The notes below the pieces were generated by a model, which was not told the origin of the DNA, did no database searches, and worked only from the letters and a program-made list of their open reading frames with translations. Shown in pieces: positions 8,992 through 17,456 of a stretch of 41,187 nucleotides of DNA (position 1 is its first letter; each line of letters begins with the position of its first letter). The translations under genes were made by a program, and so were the position numbers. This stretch comes from Serratia sp. M24T3 (GTDB lineage: Bacteria; Pseudomonadota; Gammaproteobacteria; Enterobacterales; Enterobacteriaceae), in contig NZ_AJHJ01000041.1 in the NCBI RefSeq assembly GCF_000257645.1, positions 1 through 41,187 on the forward strand, read 5' to 3'.

Positions 8992-10146
8992 ATGAAAAGC
9001 GCCATGTCCCCGCAGTCGAAATTACCCGACGTCGGCACCACGATTTTTACCGTTATTGGCCAGCTAAGCGCCGAGCATAACGCACTTAACCTGTCTCAGG
9101 GCGCGCCAAACTTTTCATGCCAACCTGCGCTGATTGACGCCGTAGCCCAGTCGATGCGTGCAGGCAAAAACCAGTATGCGCCAATGAGCGGCGTTGCGGC
9201 GCTGCGTCAGGCACTGTCTGCCAAGGTCGAAGCGCTGTATGGCAGCCATTATGATGCCGACGAGGAAGTCACCATTACTGCCAGCGCCAGTGAAGGGATT
9301 TATTCTGCCATCAGCGCGCTGGTTCATCCGGGCGACGAGGTAATCTATTTCGAACCGGCCTTCGACAGCTACTCGCCGATTGTCAGACTGCAAGGTGCAA
9401 CGCCAGTGCCGATCACTCTGTCGATGGAAGATTTCAGCATCAACTGGGATGAAGTGTCGAGCGCTATCAACAGCCGGACGCGGATGATCATTATCAACAG
9501 CCCGCACAACCCGACGGGCGCGATTTTCACCCAGCACGACGTCGACAGACTCACCACGTTGACCCGCAATACCAACATCGTGATCCTGTCCGATGAAGTC
9601 TACGAGCACGTGGTTTTTGACGGCGAACGTCATGAGAGCATGGCGCGTCATGCGGAACTGGCCGAGCGCAGCGTAATTGTTTCCTCGTTTGGCAAAACCT
9701 ATCACGTTACCGGCTGGCGCGTGGGCTACACGCTGGCCCCGGCGGCGCTGATGGACGAGATCCGCAAGATCCACCAGTTTATGGTCTTTACCGCCGATAC
9801 CCCAATGCAATACGCGTTTGCCGAGGCGCTGGCCAGTCCGCAAAGTTATTTGGGACTGGCTGATTTTTATCAGCAAAAACGTGATTTACTGATTAATGCG
9901 TTGCAGGGGTCACGTTTCGAACTGCTGCCAACGCGCGGCAGCTTCTTTATGCTCGCCAGATTCAGTCATTTCAGCCCGCTGAGTGACGATGAGTTTGTGC
10001 TGAGTCTGATTCGCGATCATCAGGTTTCCAGTATTCCGCTATCGGCATTTTACAGCGGTAATAAACCTACTGGACTGATTCGCCTAAGCTTTGCCAAAGA
10101 CGATGCGACATTAATTGAAGGCGCGCGCCGTTTGAGCGGCGTTTAA
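8992..10146 (+). CDS. YbdL/MtnE-like class I/II PLP aminotransferase
   Basis: A 384-residue fold-type I aminotransferase. PQSKLPDVGTTIFT, NLSQGAPNF, NQYAPMSGV and INSPHNPTGA match E. coli YbdL, a methionine/aromatic aminotransferase, along most of its length. The PLP lysine is K235 in SSFGKTYHVTGWRVGY. The SD AGGAG is 6 nt before the ATG. An amino-acid binding protein starts 24 nt downstream, so the two form an operon divergent from a LysR gene. The natural substrate cannot be read from sequence; methionine or another imported amino acid is plausible. Confidence 0.9.
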   Translation: MKSAMSPQSKLPDVGTTIFTVIGQLSAEHNALNLSQGAPNFSCQPALIDAVAQSMRAGKNQYAPMSGVAALRQALSAKVEALYGSHYDADEEVTITASASEGIYSAISALVHPGDEVIYFEPAFDSYSPIVRLQGATPVPITLSMEDFSINWDEVSSAINSRTRMIIINSPHNPTGAIFTQHDVDRLTTLTRNTNIVILSDEVYEHVVFDGERHESMARHAELAERSVIVSSFGKTYHVTGWRVGYTLAPAALMDEIRKIHQFMVFTADTPMQYAFAEALASPQSYLGLADFYQQKRDLLINALQGSRFELLPTRGSFFMLARFSHFSPLSDDEFVLSLIRDHQVSSIPLSAFYSGNKPTGLIRLSFAKDDATLIEGARRLSGV

Positions 10147-10170
10147 AACATCACTTCTGGAGCAATAAAA

Positions 10171-10950
10171 ATGCATAAATTGAAAAGCCTGATGCTGCTG
10201 AGCTGTGCCTTGGCATCTTTTTCTTCCCTGGCTGCAAGCTCGACCATCAAGTTTGGCCTTGAGGCGCTGTATCCGCCGTTTGAATCCAAATCGGCCACTG
10301 GCGAGCTGCAAGGGTTTGATATCGACGTCGGCAATGCGGTCTGTGCGGCGGCAAAGGCCAAATGTGAGTGGAGCGAAACCTCGTTCGACGGCCTAATCCC
10401 TGCCCTTCAGGCGCGTAAGTTCGACGCCATCAACTCGGCCATGAACGCCACCGATAAACGTCGTCAGGCGATTGATTTCACGAATGTTATTTATCGTATT
10501 CCGACCAAACTGATTGCGAAAACCGACTCTGGCCTGCTGCCGGATGCCGCGTCGTTGAAAGGCAAGCACATTGGCGTGTTACAGGGTTCGATTCAGGAAA
10601 CTTATGCGCAGGCTCACTGGGCGCCGCAGGGTGTCGATATTGTGTCATATCAGGACCAGGATCAGGTCTATCTCGATTTGACCTCAGGCCGTCTTGACGG
10701 AACGCTTGTCATGGCACCGGCGGGCCAGAAAGGCTTCCTCGATCGTCCAGACGGCAAGGGTTATGGCTTCGTCGGCGATTCCGTGCGTGATGACAAAATC
10801 CTCGGCAGCGGCATTGCTTTTGGCGTGCGTAAAGGCGATACCGCCAACAAAGAGCGCCTCGACAAAGCCATTGCGCAAATCAAGCAAGACGGCGTCGTTA
10901 CCCGGCTGGCGAAAAAATATTTTGGCGATCTCGACGTAACTGCCAAATAA
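10171..10950 (+). CDS. periplasmic amino acid-binding protein, HisJ/ArgT family (orphan)
   Basis: A 259-residue solute-binding protein (SBP_bac_3). A signal peptide (about residues 1-22, ending SSLAA) precedes IKFGLEALYPPFES. The ligand-site segment AINSAMNATDKRRQAIDFT keeps the arginine that grips the amino acid carboxylate. The cysteine pair AVCAAAKAKCEW matches the HisJ/ArgT disulfide. Serines that HisJ uses around this segment are partly replaced (SAMN instead of SSLS), so ligand preference may differ. No permease or ATPase follows; it may use a transporter encoded elsewhere, such as HisQMP. It is co-transcribed with the upstream aminotransferase. Confidence 0.9.
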   Translation: MHKLKSLMLLSCALASFSSLAASSTIKFGLEALYPPFESKSATGELQGFDIDVGNAVCAAAKAKCEWSETSFDGLIPALQARKFDAINSAMNATDKRRQAIDFTNVIYRIPTKLIAKTDSGLLPDAASLKGKHIGVLQGSIQETYAQAHWAPQGVDIVSYQDQDQVYLDLTSGRLDGTLVMAPAGQKGFLDRPDGKGYGFVGDSVRDDKILGSGIAFGVRKGDTANKERLDKAIAQIKQDGVVTRLAKKYFGDLDVTAK

Positions 10951-10964
10951 GCTTGAGGTTTCTC

Positions 10965-10990
10965 CCGCCACTATCATCAGATGGTGGCGG
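10965..10990 (+). terminator. stem-loop after the aminotransferase/binding-protein operon
   Basis: CCGCCAC (10965-10971) pairs with GTGGCGG (10984-10990), with partial extension inside the loop. There is no U-tract after it, so it is either an RNA-stabilising hairpin or a weak terminator. Confidence 0.4.
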
Positions 10991-11155
10991 ATAACTTGAC
11001 CATTCCCCGCAATAATCCTTTTATTATTATTCATTAACAAAATACTCCTGCCAATTCCTGTACCTTGCCGCGGGTCCTCTGTAGTGTCGCTTCCACGTTT
11101 CGCCTTGCGTTCTATACTTATACTTGGTGGAAGTTTTTAAATATAAGGAATCAGT

Positions 11156-12199
11156 ATGTCTCAGAAATCATCCGTTAATCGTCGCTTCGTTCTCGCCTCT
11201 CGTCCAACCGGTCTGCCAGTGGCAGAAAATTTCCGTCTGGAAGAAACCGAGCTGCCAAAACCGGCAGAAGGCCAACTGCTGCTGCGCACGGTGTATCTGT
11301 CGCTTGACCCTTACATGCGCGGTCGTATGAGTGCCGGTCCTTCTTATGCGCCACCGGTTGAGATTGATCACGTCATGACTGGCGGTGCCGTATCGCGCGT
11401 AGTTGAATCTAAAGACGCCAACTTCAAGACCGGTGACTGGGTGGTAGCCACCAACGGCTGGCAGGATTACGCAGTGGTTAATGCCAAAGAAGCCAGAAAA
11501 CTCGAAGGCGCTGCACTGAAGCATCCTTCGCTGGCACTTGGCGTGCTCGGCATGCCTGGCTTCACCGCCTTTATGGGGCTGTTGGATATCGGCCAGCCAA
11601 AAGCCGGTGAAACAGTGGTCGTTGCCGCAGCAACCGGCCCGGTCGGCTCATTGGTTGGGCAAATCGCCAAGCTTAAAGGCTGTAAAGTGGTGGGTATCGC
11701 CGGTGGTGAAGAGAAGTGTCGCTACGCGGTCGAACATTTCGGTTTTGATGAATGCCTGGATCACCGCGCGGCCAATCTCCCACAGCGCCTGAAAGAAGCC
11801 TGCCCGCGCGGCATTGACGTGTATTACGAAAACGTTGGAGGTGCAGTGTTTGAGGCGGTGTTACCTCTGCTCAATACCAAGGCTCGCGTACCGGTGTGCG
11901 GCGTGATCGCGCAATATAATGACGTCGACAACAAGAAAGGTGGCGAGGCTATGACCCTGCTGACCAACACTATCTTGAAGAAACGCCTGCGCGTTGAAGG
12001 TTTCATTATTTTTGATGACTACGGTCATCGCTATCCAGAATTTGCGGCCCAGATGAGTGAATGGTTCTCGGCCGATAAAATCAAATTCCGCGAACAAATC
12101 GTTAAAGATTTGGAAAGTGCGCCAGCCTCGTTGAATGACGTTTTGCTGGGCAAAAACTTCGGCAAGATGGTGATTCAGGTAGGCCAGGAAGAAGCCTAA
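11156..12199 (+). CDS. curA: NADPH-dependent curcumin/alkenal reductase family protein
   Basis: A 347-residue medium-chain oxidoreductase without the catalytic zinc site. RTVYLSLDPYMRGRMS, GVLGMPGFTAFMGLLDIGQP, the nucleotide-binding stretch VVAAATGPVGSLVGQIAKLK and DVYYENVGG follow E. coli CurA (YncB) throughout. Such enzymes reduce the C=C bond of enals, enones and curcumin with NADPH. AAGGAA lies 6 nt before the ATG. A DJ-1/Hsp31-like gene starts 42 nt after its stop and ybhB follows, with no terminators between, suggesting a three-gene unit. In E. coli curA lies elsewhere. Confidence 0.92.
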   Translation: MSQKSSVNRRFVLASRPTGLPVAENFRLEETELPKPAEGQLLLRTVYLSLDPYMRGRMSAGPSYAPPVEIDHVMTGGAVSRVVESKDANFKTGDWVVATNGWQDYAVVNAKEARKLEGAALKHPSLALGVLGMPGFTAFMGLLDIGQPKAGETVVVAAATGPVGSLVGQIAKLKGCKVVGIAGGEEKCRYAVEHFGFDECLDHRAANLPQRLKEACPRGIDVYYENVGGAVFEAVLPLLNTKARVPVCGVIAQYNDVDNKKGGEAMTLLTNTILKKRLRVEGFIIFDDYGHRYPEFAAQMSEWFSADKIKFREQIVKDLESAPASLNDVLLGKNFGKMVIQVGQEEA

Positions 12200-12241
12200 G
12201 TTTTTACAGGTACGTTACTGAAATCATTGGAGATAGATGAT

Positions 12242-12922
12242 ATGAAATTACTTATGGTATTAACTTCTCACGATAAACTTGGCGATACCGGCAAGAAAAC
12301 CGGATTCTGGCTCGAGGAATTCACTGCCCCTTACTATGAATTTCTCGACGCTGGTGCGGACATCACTTTGGCCTCCCCCAAGGGGGGCCGACCTCCGCTT
12401 GATCCAAAAAGTGATGAAGCGGATTCGCAAACCGAAACCACAGAACGTTTTCGTCACGACAAAGATGCCCAAAAACTTCTGGCTACCACCCGCAAGTTAT
12501 CGGAAGTTTATGAAAGTGACTTTGATGCGGTGTTTTATCCCGGAGGTCACGGTCCACTGTGGGATTTGGCGGAAGATGCTGATTCTATTGCGCTAATCGA
12601 GGCCTTCTGGCGTGCCGACAAACCCGTGGCTGCTGTGTGTCACGCGCCCGGCGTGTTCCGCCATGTCGAAATAGATGATTTACCTCTGGTCAAAGACAAG
12701 CATGTTACCGGCTTTAGTAACAGTGAAGAGGAAGCGGTTCAGCTTACCAATGTTGTGCCTTTCCTGGTTGAAGACGAGCTGAAGAAAAACGGTGGCGAAT
12801 ACAGCAAAGCGGCCGACTGGCGTCCTTACGTGTTGGTTGACGGCAAGCTGATCACCGGCCAGAATCCGGCCTCTTCCGCAGGCGTTGCTCAGGCATTGTT
12901 GAAAATGTTAGGCTCGGTCTGA
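12242..12922 (+). CDS. DJ-1/PfpI superfamily protein, Hsp31-like (glyoxalase III/chaperone type)
   Basis: A 226-residue class I glutamine-amidotransferase-like protein. The nucleophile elbow AVCHAPG puts Cys133 next to His134, with Glu26 in the segment WLEEFTAPYY. This Glu/Cys/His set matches yeast Hsp31-type glyoxalase/deglycase proteins. The ATG at 12242 has GGAG 9 nt upstream; an in-frame TTG five codons earlier is unlikely. It lies between curA and ybhB with short gaps. Handling of reactive carbonyls such as methylglyoxal fits the neighbouring reductase but is inference. Confidence 0.88.
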   Translation: MKLLMVLTSHDKLGDTGKKTGFWLEEFTAPYYEFLDAGADITLASPKGGRPPLDPKSDEADSQTETTERFRHDKDAQKLLATTRKLSEVYESDFDAVFYPGGHGPLWDLAEDADSIALIEAFWRADKPVAAVCHAPGVFRHVEIDDLPLVKDKHVTGFSNSEEEAVQLTNVVPFLVEDELKKNGGEYSKAADWRPYVLVDGKLITGQNPASSAGVAQALLKMLGSV

Positions 12923-12963
12923 AAATTTCAAAGCGTAAATTTAACCAGTTTGCAGGGGATATA

Positions 12964-13446
12964 ATGGCTTTTACGATTAAAAGTAACGATCTCAAAGACG
13001 GCGACAAGATGCCTAATGGTCAAGTATTCAACGGCATGGGTTATCAGGGTGACAACCTCTCTCCCCACCTAAGCTGGGAAAATGCCCCGGCCGGAACCAA
13101 AAGCTTTGCTATCACCTGCTACGACCCGGATGCGCCGACGGGCTCTGGCTGGTGGCACTGGGGCGTCGCCAACCTGCCTGCCAGTCTGCATGAGTTGCCT
13201 GGCGGCGCTGGGTCGGACAAGGGCGGCCTGCCTGCGGGTGCAGTGCAAACGCGCACCGATTTCGGCAAAGCGGGTTACGGCGGTGCTGCACCTCCGCAGG
13301 GCGAGCATCATCGTTACATCTTCACTGTCTACGCGCTCGACGTTGAACATCTTGAAGTCAGCGAAGAGTCCAGCGGTGCTTATCTCGGCTTCAACATTCA
13401 CTTCCACACGCTGGGCAAAGCCTCTCTGACGGTGATTTATAGCTAA
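12964..13446 (+). CDS. ybhB: YbhB/YbcL-type phosphatidylethanolamine-binding (PEBP/Raf kinase inhibitor-like) protein
   Basis: A 160-residue cytosolic PEBP-fold protein. FNGMGYQGDNLSPHLSW, CYDPDAPTGSGWWHWGV, TDFGKAGYGGAAPP and HHRYIFTVYAL match E. coli YbhB. The DPDAPT and G-x-HR motifs line the anion-binding pocket of the family. In E. coli it lies next to bioA; here five genes are inserted between them. It follows the DJ-1 gene by 41 nt and may be co-transcribed. The molecular role is not settled in any bacterium I know. Confidence 0.95.
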   Translation: MAFTIKSNDLKDGDKMPNGQVFNGMGYQGDNLSPHLSWENAPAGTKSFAITCYDPDAPTGSGWWHWGVANLPASLHELPGGAGSDKGGLPAGAVQTRTDFGKAGYGGAAPPQGEHHRYIFTVYALDVEHLEVSEESSGAYLGFNIHFHTLGKASLTVIYS

Positions 13447-13587
13447 GATTGACGCTTTTTTGTTTGCACAATAAATATTTTCTAATGATAAAATCCGGTT
13501 TGTGATACAAAACAACCATGTTTTTGTCTGGGAAGTTTGTAAGCTGCAACCCAGTTAGCAAAACAAACCGCATTCGAAATGATAAGT

Positions 13588-13613
13588 GGTCAGCCGTGCT
13601 GGCCGCTTTTTTT
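13588..13613 (+). terminator. intrinsic terminator/attenuator just before ybhC
   Basis: GGTCAGC-CGT-GCTGGCC forms a 7-bp stem with one G-T pair and is followed by GC and seven T (13607-13613). It ends only 22 nt before the ybhC start codon, so it can end ybhB transcription but also lies in any ybhC leader. Upstream, CGGTTTGT (13496-13503) is complementary to ACAAACCG (13564-13571), and CTGGG/CCCAG form another pair. Confidence 0.75.
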
Positions 13614-13635
13614 GTGCATCAAGGAGTCAGACACA

Positions 13636-14943
13636 GTGAAAATTTCCACCCTGTCGCGTGCCAGCGCTGCTTTATCCGCCACATTGCTTTTGGCTGCCTG
13701 TAGCCATAGTCCGGAAAATCAATCTACTCAGATTGCACCGGGCACCGCGGCACTGCCAGTCCTGAGCGCCGATGAAGCGGCAAACTATACGGCGAAATCC
13801 TATCTGGCCTTTGGTGGGCCATCCGTTCAAGTGCAGCAGCAGGGCTGGACGCCAGTGCTGGCAAAAACCGACGGCGTGAAAAAGGTTTACGTCGTCGGTC
13901 CCAAGAAAGGGGCTGACGGCGCAGAGTTCACCTCAGTGCAACAGGCCGTTGAAGCTGCACTGGCTGACCACAATCACGGCGAACGTGAATACATCAAAGT
14001 TCTGCCAGGCACTTATACCGGCGCGATTTACATCCCTGCCGGTTCTGCGCCAATCAGCCTGTTTGGTGCCGGTGACAGTGCCGACCAGGTGGTGTTGCAG
14101 CTTGGTTTGGAAGCGGGCGTAGCGCCTGCGGATTACCGCAAGTCAGTCAATCCAAACGGCGAATTCCTGCCGGGCGATCGCGCGTGGTACATGTACAACC
14201 TGTGCGCCAATCCGCAAAACCAGACCCTTGGTGCAAGCTGTAGCGCAACGCTGTGGTCACAGGGTAATGGCCTGCAATTGCAGAACCTGACCATCGCCAA
14301 CAGCTTGCAGGACAGCACCGACGCGGGCGAACATCCTGCTGTTGCGCTGCGCGTTGACGGCGATCGGACGCTGCTGGAAAACGTGCACCTGCTGGGCCGC
14401 GAAAACACCCTGATGGTCAATACTGCCGACATCAATAATAAACCGGTAACCAGCCGCTACAGCCGCGTTTACGTGCACAACAGCCTGATTGCAGGCGATG
14501 TAGATTATGTGACCGGACAGGCTGACGCCGTGTTTGACCACGTTGAATTCCACACTCTTTCGAGCCGTGGCGTTAAGCAGGCCAGCATTTTCGCACCGAT
14601 TACTCCAGCTAATGTGCCTTACGGTTATCTAGTCACCGACAGTAACCTGACTGCCGATAAAGGCTTTGCAGGACAAGGCGCAGCAGCGAAAGCGATACTG
14701 GGACGATCGGTTGATTTAGGTGCAGATCAGGGCGGTTACACTGCCGGTTCAACGCCAAACGGCCAACTGGTGATCCGCGACAGCCAGATTGATGCGACCA
14801 GCTATAACCTGCAACAGCCGTGGGGCGAAGCGCTTTACTCTCAGCGTCCGTTCTCTGGCAACGTGGCACCGAACCGCAATCTTAATGACGCCGGCTTCAA
14901 CCGCCTGTGGCAGTACAACAACACCGTGCCTGCGGTGAAATAA
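13636..14943 (+). CDS. ybhC: YbhC-like outer-membrane lipoprotein of the pectin methylesterase family
   Basis: A 435-residue protein starting at GTG with AAGGAG 9 nt upstream. Its signal ends in the lipobox LLLAAC, so it is a lipoprotein. The body is a right-handed beta-helix of the pectinesterase family: NGLQLQNLTIANSL, HPAVALRVDGD and GDVDYVTGQADAVFDHVEFH, the last containing the family GxxDxxxG aspartate. Closest recognised relative is E. coli YbhC, for which pectinesterase action is doubtful. E. coli ybhDHIJ, expected between ybhC and pgl, are absent. A strong terminator follows. Confidence 0.93.
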   Translation: MKISTLSRASAALSATLLLAACSHSPENQSTQIAPGTAALPVLSADEAANYTAKSYLAFGGPSVQVQQQGWTPVLAKTDGVKKVYVVGPKKGADGAEFTSVQQAVEAALADHNHGEREYIKVLPGTYTGAIYIPAGSAPISLFGAGDSADQVVLQLGLEAGVAPADYRKSVNPNGEFLPGDRAWYMYNLCANPQNQTLGASCSATLWSQGNGLQLQNLTIANSLQDSTDAGEHPAVALRVDGDRTLLENVHLLGRENTLMVNTADINNKPVTSRYSRVYVHNSLIAGDVDYVTGQADAVFDHVEFHTLSSRGVKQASIFAPITPANVPYGYLVTDSNLTADKGFAGQGAAAKAILGRSVDLGADQGGYTAGSTPNGQLVIRDSQIDATSYNLQQPWGEALYSQRPFSGNVAPNRNLNDAGFNRLWQYNNTVPAVK

Positions 14944-14968
14944 CGTTCTACGACAAGACGTTAAAAAT

Positions 14969-15004
14969 AAAAACGCCAGACTCGTCAGCCTGGCGTTTTT
15001 TTTC
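14969..15004. terminator. bidirectional terminator between ybhC and pgl
   Basis: AAAACGCCAG (14970-14979) pairs with CTGGCGTTTT (14990-14999) around a 10-nt loop, with A- and T-runs on both sides. It serves the convergent genes ybhC and pgl. Confidence 0.92.
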
Positions 15005-15024
15005 GATCCTGAAAAGCAAACAGA

Positions 15025-16026
15025 CTAGTGATGCAGCTCGATAATAGTGACCCACATCGCGCCCTTGCCGACCGGATAGGTCTTAAGGCGAGTCAGTTTG
15101 CCTGTGGCCTGATCAATTTTCGCCACTTCAATATCAGGGGATTTCTGACCGGCGGTTATCACATATTTGCCGTGATGGTCGATATTGAAGCCGCGTGGCT
15201 GTGTCTGGGTTGGGTGATGCCCTACCAGCGTCAACTCGCTGCCATCGGCAGACACTTTAATCACTGACAGCGTGCTTGCGGTTCGGTCGGAGGCATAAAG
15301 ATACTGGCCGTCTGTAGTGATATGCAGATCGGCAGACCAGCGCTCGCCGCTGAAATCAGCAGGCAGGATATCCAGCGTTTGCACGTTCCGGTATTCGCCG
15401 CTGGTTACGTCTTTCTGGTACGCGTCCACGGTGCCATTAAGCTCATTGACGCAGTAGGCGAAATGCTGATTTGGATGGAACGCCATATGACGCGGGCCTG
15501 CGCCTGACACAGTAGAAAGTTCGGCAGGCTTGTGCGCGGTTGCTTCGCCTTGCAGATTAAAATCGAACAGGCGGATATGGTCCTCTTTCAGCGCCGGGAT
15601 CATCAGCAATTGATTGGTCGGATTCATATTGGCCGAGTGCGGAGCCTGCAGGTTTTCAAGCACCTGATGCGGAGCCAGTGCCACGCCATCATCGCCAATC
15701 TTGTGGATGCTGACATTGTTGTAACTGTAGGAAGCGCTGAAAACAAAACGGCCTTGTAAATCGATACCAAGATGCGTTGGGCTGCCTGGTAAAGGTGCTT
15801 GCCCAGCCAGTTCCAGCTTGCCGTCGTGGCCGATGTCATAAGTCACAATGGCAAATTCCGGGCGCACGCCGACATAAAGTTGACGTGAGTCCGGCGAGGC
15901 AACCATTGGCTGAACCTGACCCGGAACTTCCACCACCTGTAGCAGTGAAAGCTCACCGTCTTCGTGGAGGTTGAAGGCGTGAATCTGCTGACTGTCGGGA
16001 CTGGCAACATAAACGACTTGTTTCAT
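15025..16026 (-). CDS. pgl: 6-phosphogluconolactonase (beta-propeller type)
   Basis: Pgl hydrolyses 6-phosphogluconolactone to 6-phosphogluconate in the oxidative pentose phosphate pathway. The 333-residue form starting [20 protein letters not shown] matches the YbhE/Pgl seven-bladed propeller family: [25 protein letters not shown] and [14 protein letters not shown] are typical. An ATG directly upstream would leave only 2 nt from GGAG, so the second ATG, 5 nt from GGAG, is preferred. It is divergent from ybhA. Confidence 0.96.
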   Translation of the reverse strand: MKQVVYVASPDSQQIHAFNLHEDGELSLLQVVEVPGQVQPMVASPDSRQLYVGVRPEFAIVTYDIGHDGKLELAGQAPLPGSPTHLGIDLQGRFVFSASYSYNNVSIHKIGDDGVALAPHQVLENLQAPHSANMNPTNQLLMIPALKEDHIRLFDFNLQGEATAHKPAELSTVSGAGPRHMAFHPNQHFAYCVNELNGTVDAYQKDVTSGEYRNVQTLDILPADFSGERWSADLHITTDGQYLYASDRTASTLSVIKVSADGSELTLVGHHPTQTQPRGFNIDHHGKYVITAGQKSPDIEVAKIDQATGKLTRLKTYPVGKGAMWVTIIELHH

Positions 16027-16200
16027 CATATCTCCTTATTAAATCTGAAAATGGGTACGTTTTATTAAAAGAGCAGGGTTTCAGCATAGCTTAACACCTT
16101 GCCAAAGCATTAGCCCTTGATGCGAGGTTTTAACATTTAGATTTAAGGTGTAACATCTATAGCCTTAATTTTAGACAATGACACTCTGCTGGAACCGCTC

Positions 16201-17019
16201 ATGACTTACCGCGTTATCGCGCTCGATCTCGACGGCACGCTGCTTGACCGTCAAAAACGTATTCTCCCTGAATCTCTGGCTGCTTTGGCTGACGCGCGCG
16301 CTGCGGGTGTTAAAGTCATCGTGGTGACCGGACGCCATCACGTGGCAATCCGTTCGTTTTATAAAACCTTAGAATTAGATACTCCGGCCATTTGCTGCAA
16401 CGGCACTTATCTTTATGATTTTCAGGCGCAAAAAGTGTTGGCCTCCGATCCGCTGGATAAAATCAAAGCCAAAAAGGTGATCGACCTGCTGGAGTTTTAC
16501 GGGATCCACGGCTTGCTGTACGTTGATGATGCGATGCTGTATCAGCAGACCAGCGGCCACGTTGAACGTTCGATTATCTGGGGAAAAACCTTGCCAGAAG
16601 GCCAGCAGCCGACGATTAGTCAGGTCAACAGCCTGCGTGAAGCCGCAGACGAAGCACAGTCGATCTGGAAATTTGCTACCTCGCATCACGATTTAGACGC
16701 TTTGGAAGCCTTCGCACAACAGGCCGAGAAAGAGCTGGGTCTCGCATGCGAATGGTCATGGCACGATCAGGTTGACGTCGCCAAAGGTGGCAATAGCAAG
16801 GGTAAACGCCTGCAACAGTGGGTAGAATCTCAAGGGATAAGCATGAGCGAAGTCATCGCCTTTGGTGATAATTTCAATGACCTTAGCATGCTGGAAAACG
16901 TCGGCCTTGGCGTGGCGATGGGTAACGCCGTTGATGAGATTAAGTTACGTGCCGGGCTGGTGATCGCCGACAACGAACAACCGGGCATTGCAGATGTGAT
17001 CCGTACAAAAGTGCTTTAG
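16201..17019 (+). CDS. ybhA: HAD-superfamily phosphatase, pyridoxal phosphate phosphatase family
   Basis: A 272-residue Cof-type HAD phosphatase, exactly the length of E. coli YbhA. The catalytic DLDGTLLD is at residues 9-16, motif II in VVTGRHHVAIRSFY, and the C-terminal GDNFNDLSML binds the metal. PAICCNGTYLYD and ECEWSWHDQVD-like segments are conserved. E. coli YbhA dephosphorylates pyridoxal phosphate and sugar phosphates. In E. coli modC lies directly beyond its 3' end; here acrZ comes next. Confidence 0.95.
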   Translation: MTYRVIALDLDGTLLDRQKRILPESLAALADARAAGVKVIVVTGRHHVAIRSFYKTLELDTPAICCNGTYLYDFQAQKVLASDPLDKIKAKKVIDLLEFYGIHGLLYVDDAMLYQQTSGHVERSIIWGKTLPEGQQPTISQVNSLREAADEAQSIWKFATSHHDLDALEAFAQQAEKELGLACEWSWHDQVDVAKGGNSKGKRLQQWVESQGISMSEVIAFGDNFNDLSMLENVGLGVAMGNAVDEIKLRAGLVIADNEQPGIADVIRTKVL

Positions 17020-17054
17020 AGTATTCTAGCCCGTGAAAAATTGCGGGTTATCCA

Positions 17055-17083
17055 TAAAAAAACCCGGCGTGATGACCGGGTTT
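17055..17083 (-). terminator. terminator shared by acrZ and ybhA
   Basis: AAACCCGG (17060-17067) pairs with CCGGGTTT (17076-17083) around an 8-nt loop. The A-run at 17055-17062 becomes a U-tract for acrZ on the minus strand. It may also end ybhA on the plus strand. Confidence 0.85.
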
Positions 17084-17103
17084 CATTAGCAATAGGCAGA
17101 GAT

Positions 17104-17259
17104 TCAGCTTTTAGGTTCGCTGTGTGACTCTTTTGAGTGACCGACTTTGGAAATCACGTTAAACAGCTCGCCCATGCCGTAAATCAGACCTAATACCAAG
17201 GCGATAAAAATAGGCACCATAATTATCGCAAACAGCAAACTTTCCAGTAGTTCCAACAT
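17104..17259 (-). CDS. acrZ: AcrZ, small membrane partner of the AcrB multidrug pump
   Basis: A 51-residue ORF beginning [20 protein letters not shown]. One transmembrane helix spans about residues 5-30 and a polar tail follows. [16 protein letters not shown] matches E. coli AcrZ (MLELLKSL..., LIYGLGEVFN). AcrZ sits in a groove of AcrB and alters its substrate range. In E. coli it is followed by modABC; here its terminator is followed immediately by ybhA. It is divergent from modE. Confidence 0.93.
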   Translation of the reverse strand: MLELLESLLFAIIMVPIFIALVLGLIYGMGELFNVISKVGHSKESHSEPKS

Positions 17260-17456
17260 GATAGCCTCTCTTCGCTAAAGCATCAGCCTTTTAAGCAAAT
17301 GCAAAAATATGTAACTAATCTTAACAGCGTTTTGGCTGATTTACTTTAGCTTTTCGCCAACTCTTTAAGAACTCCCAGCAATCGGCGACAATGCCCTATT
17401 ATCAAGTTATGCCTCAAACCATAACTTTTGCTGACGCCAAGGTTGGACCCTCATTT

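Noticed and set aside
17391-17456. 22-codon N-terminal extension of ModE
   Set aside because: The extension lacks family similarity; MQAEILLTLKLQQ is the conserved ModE start.
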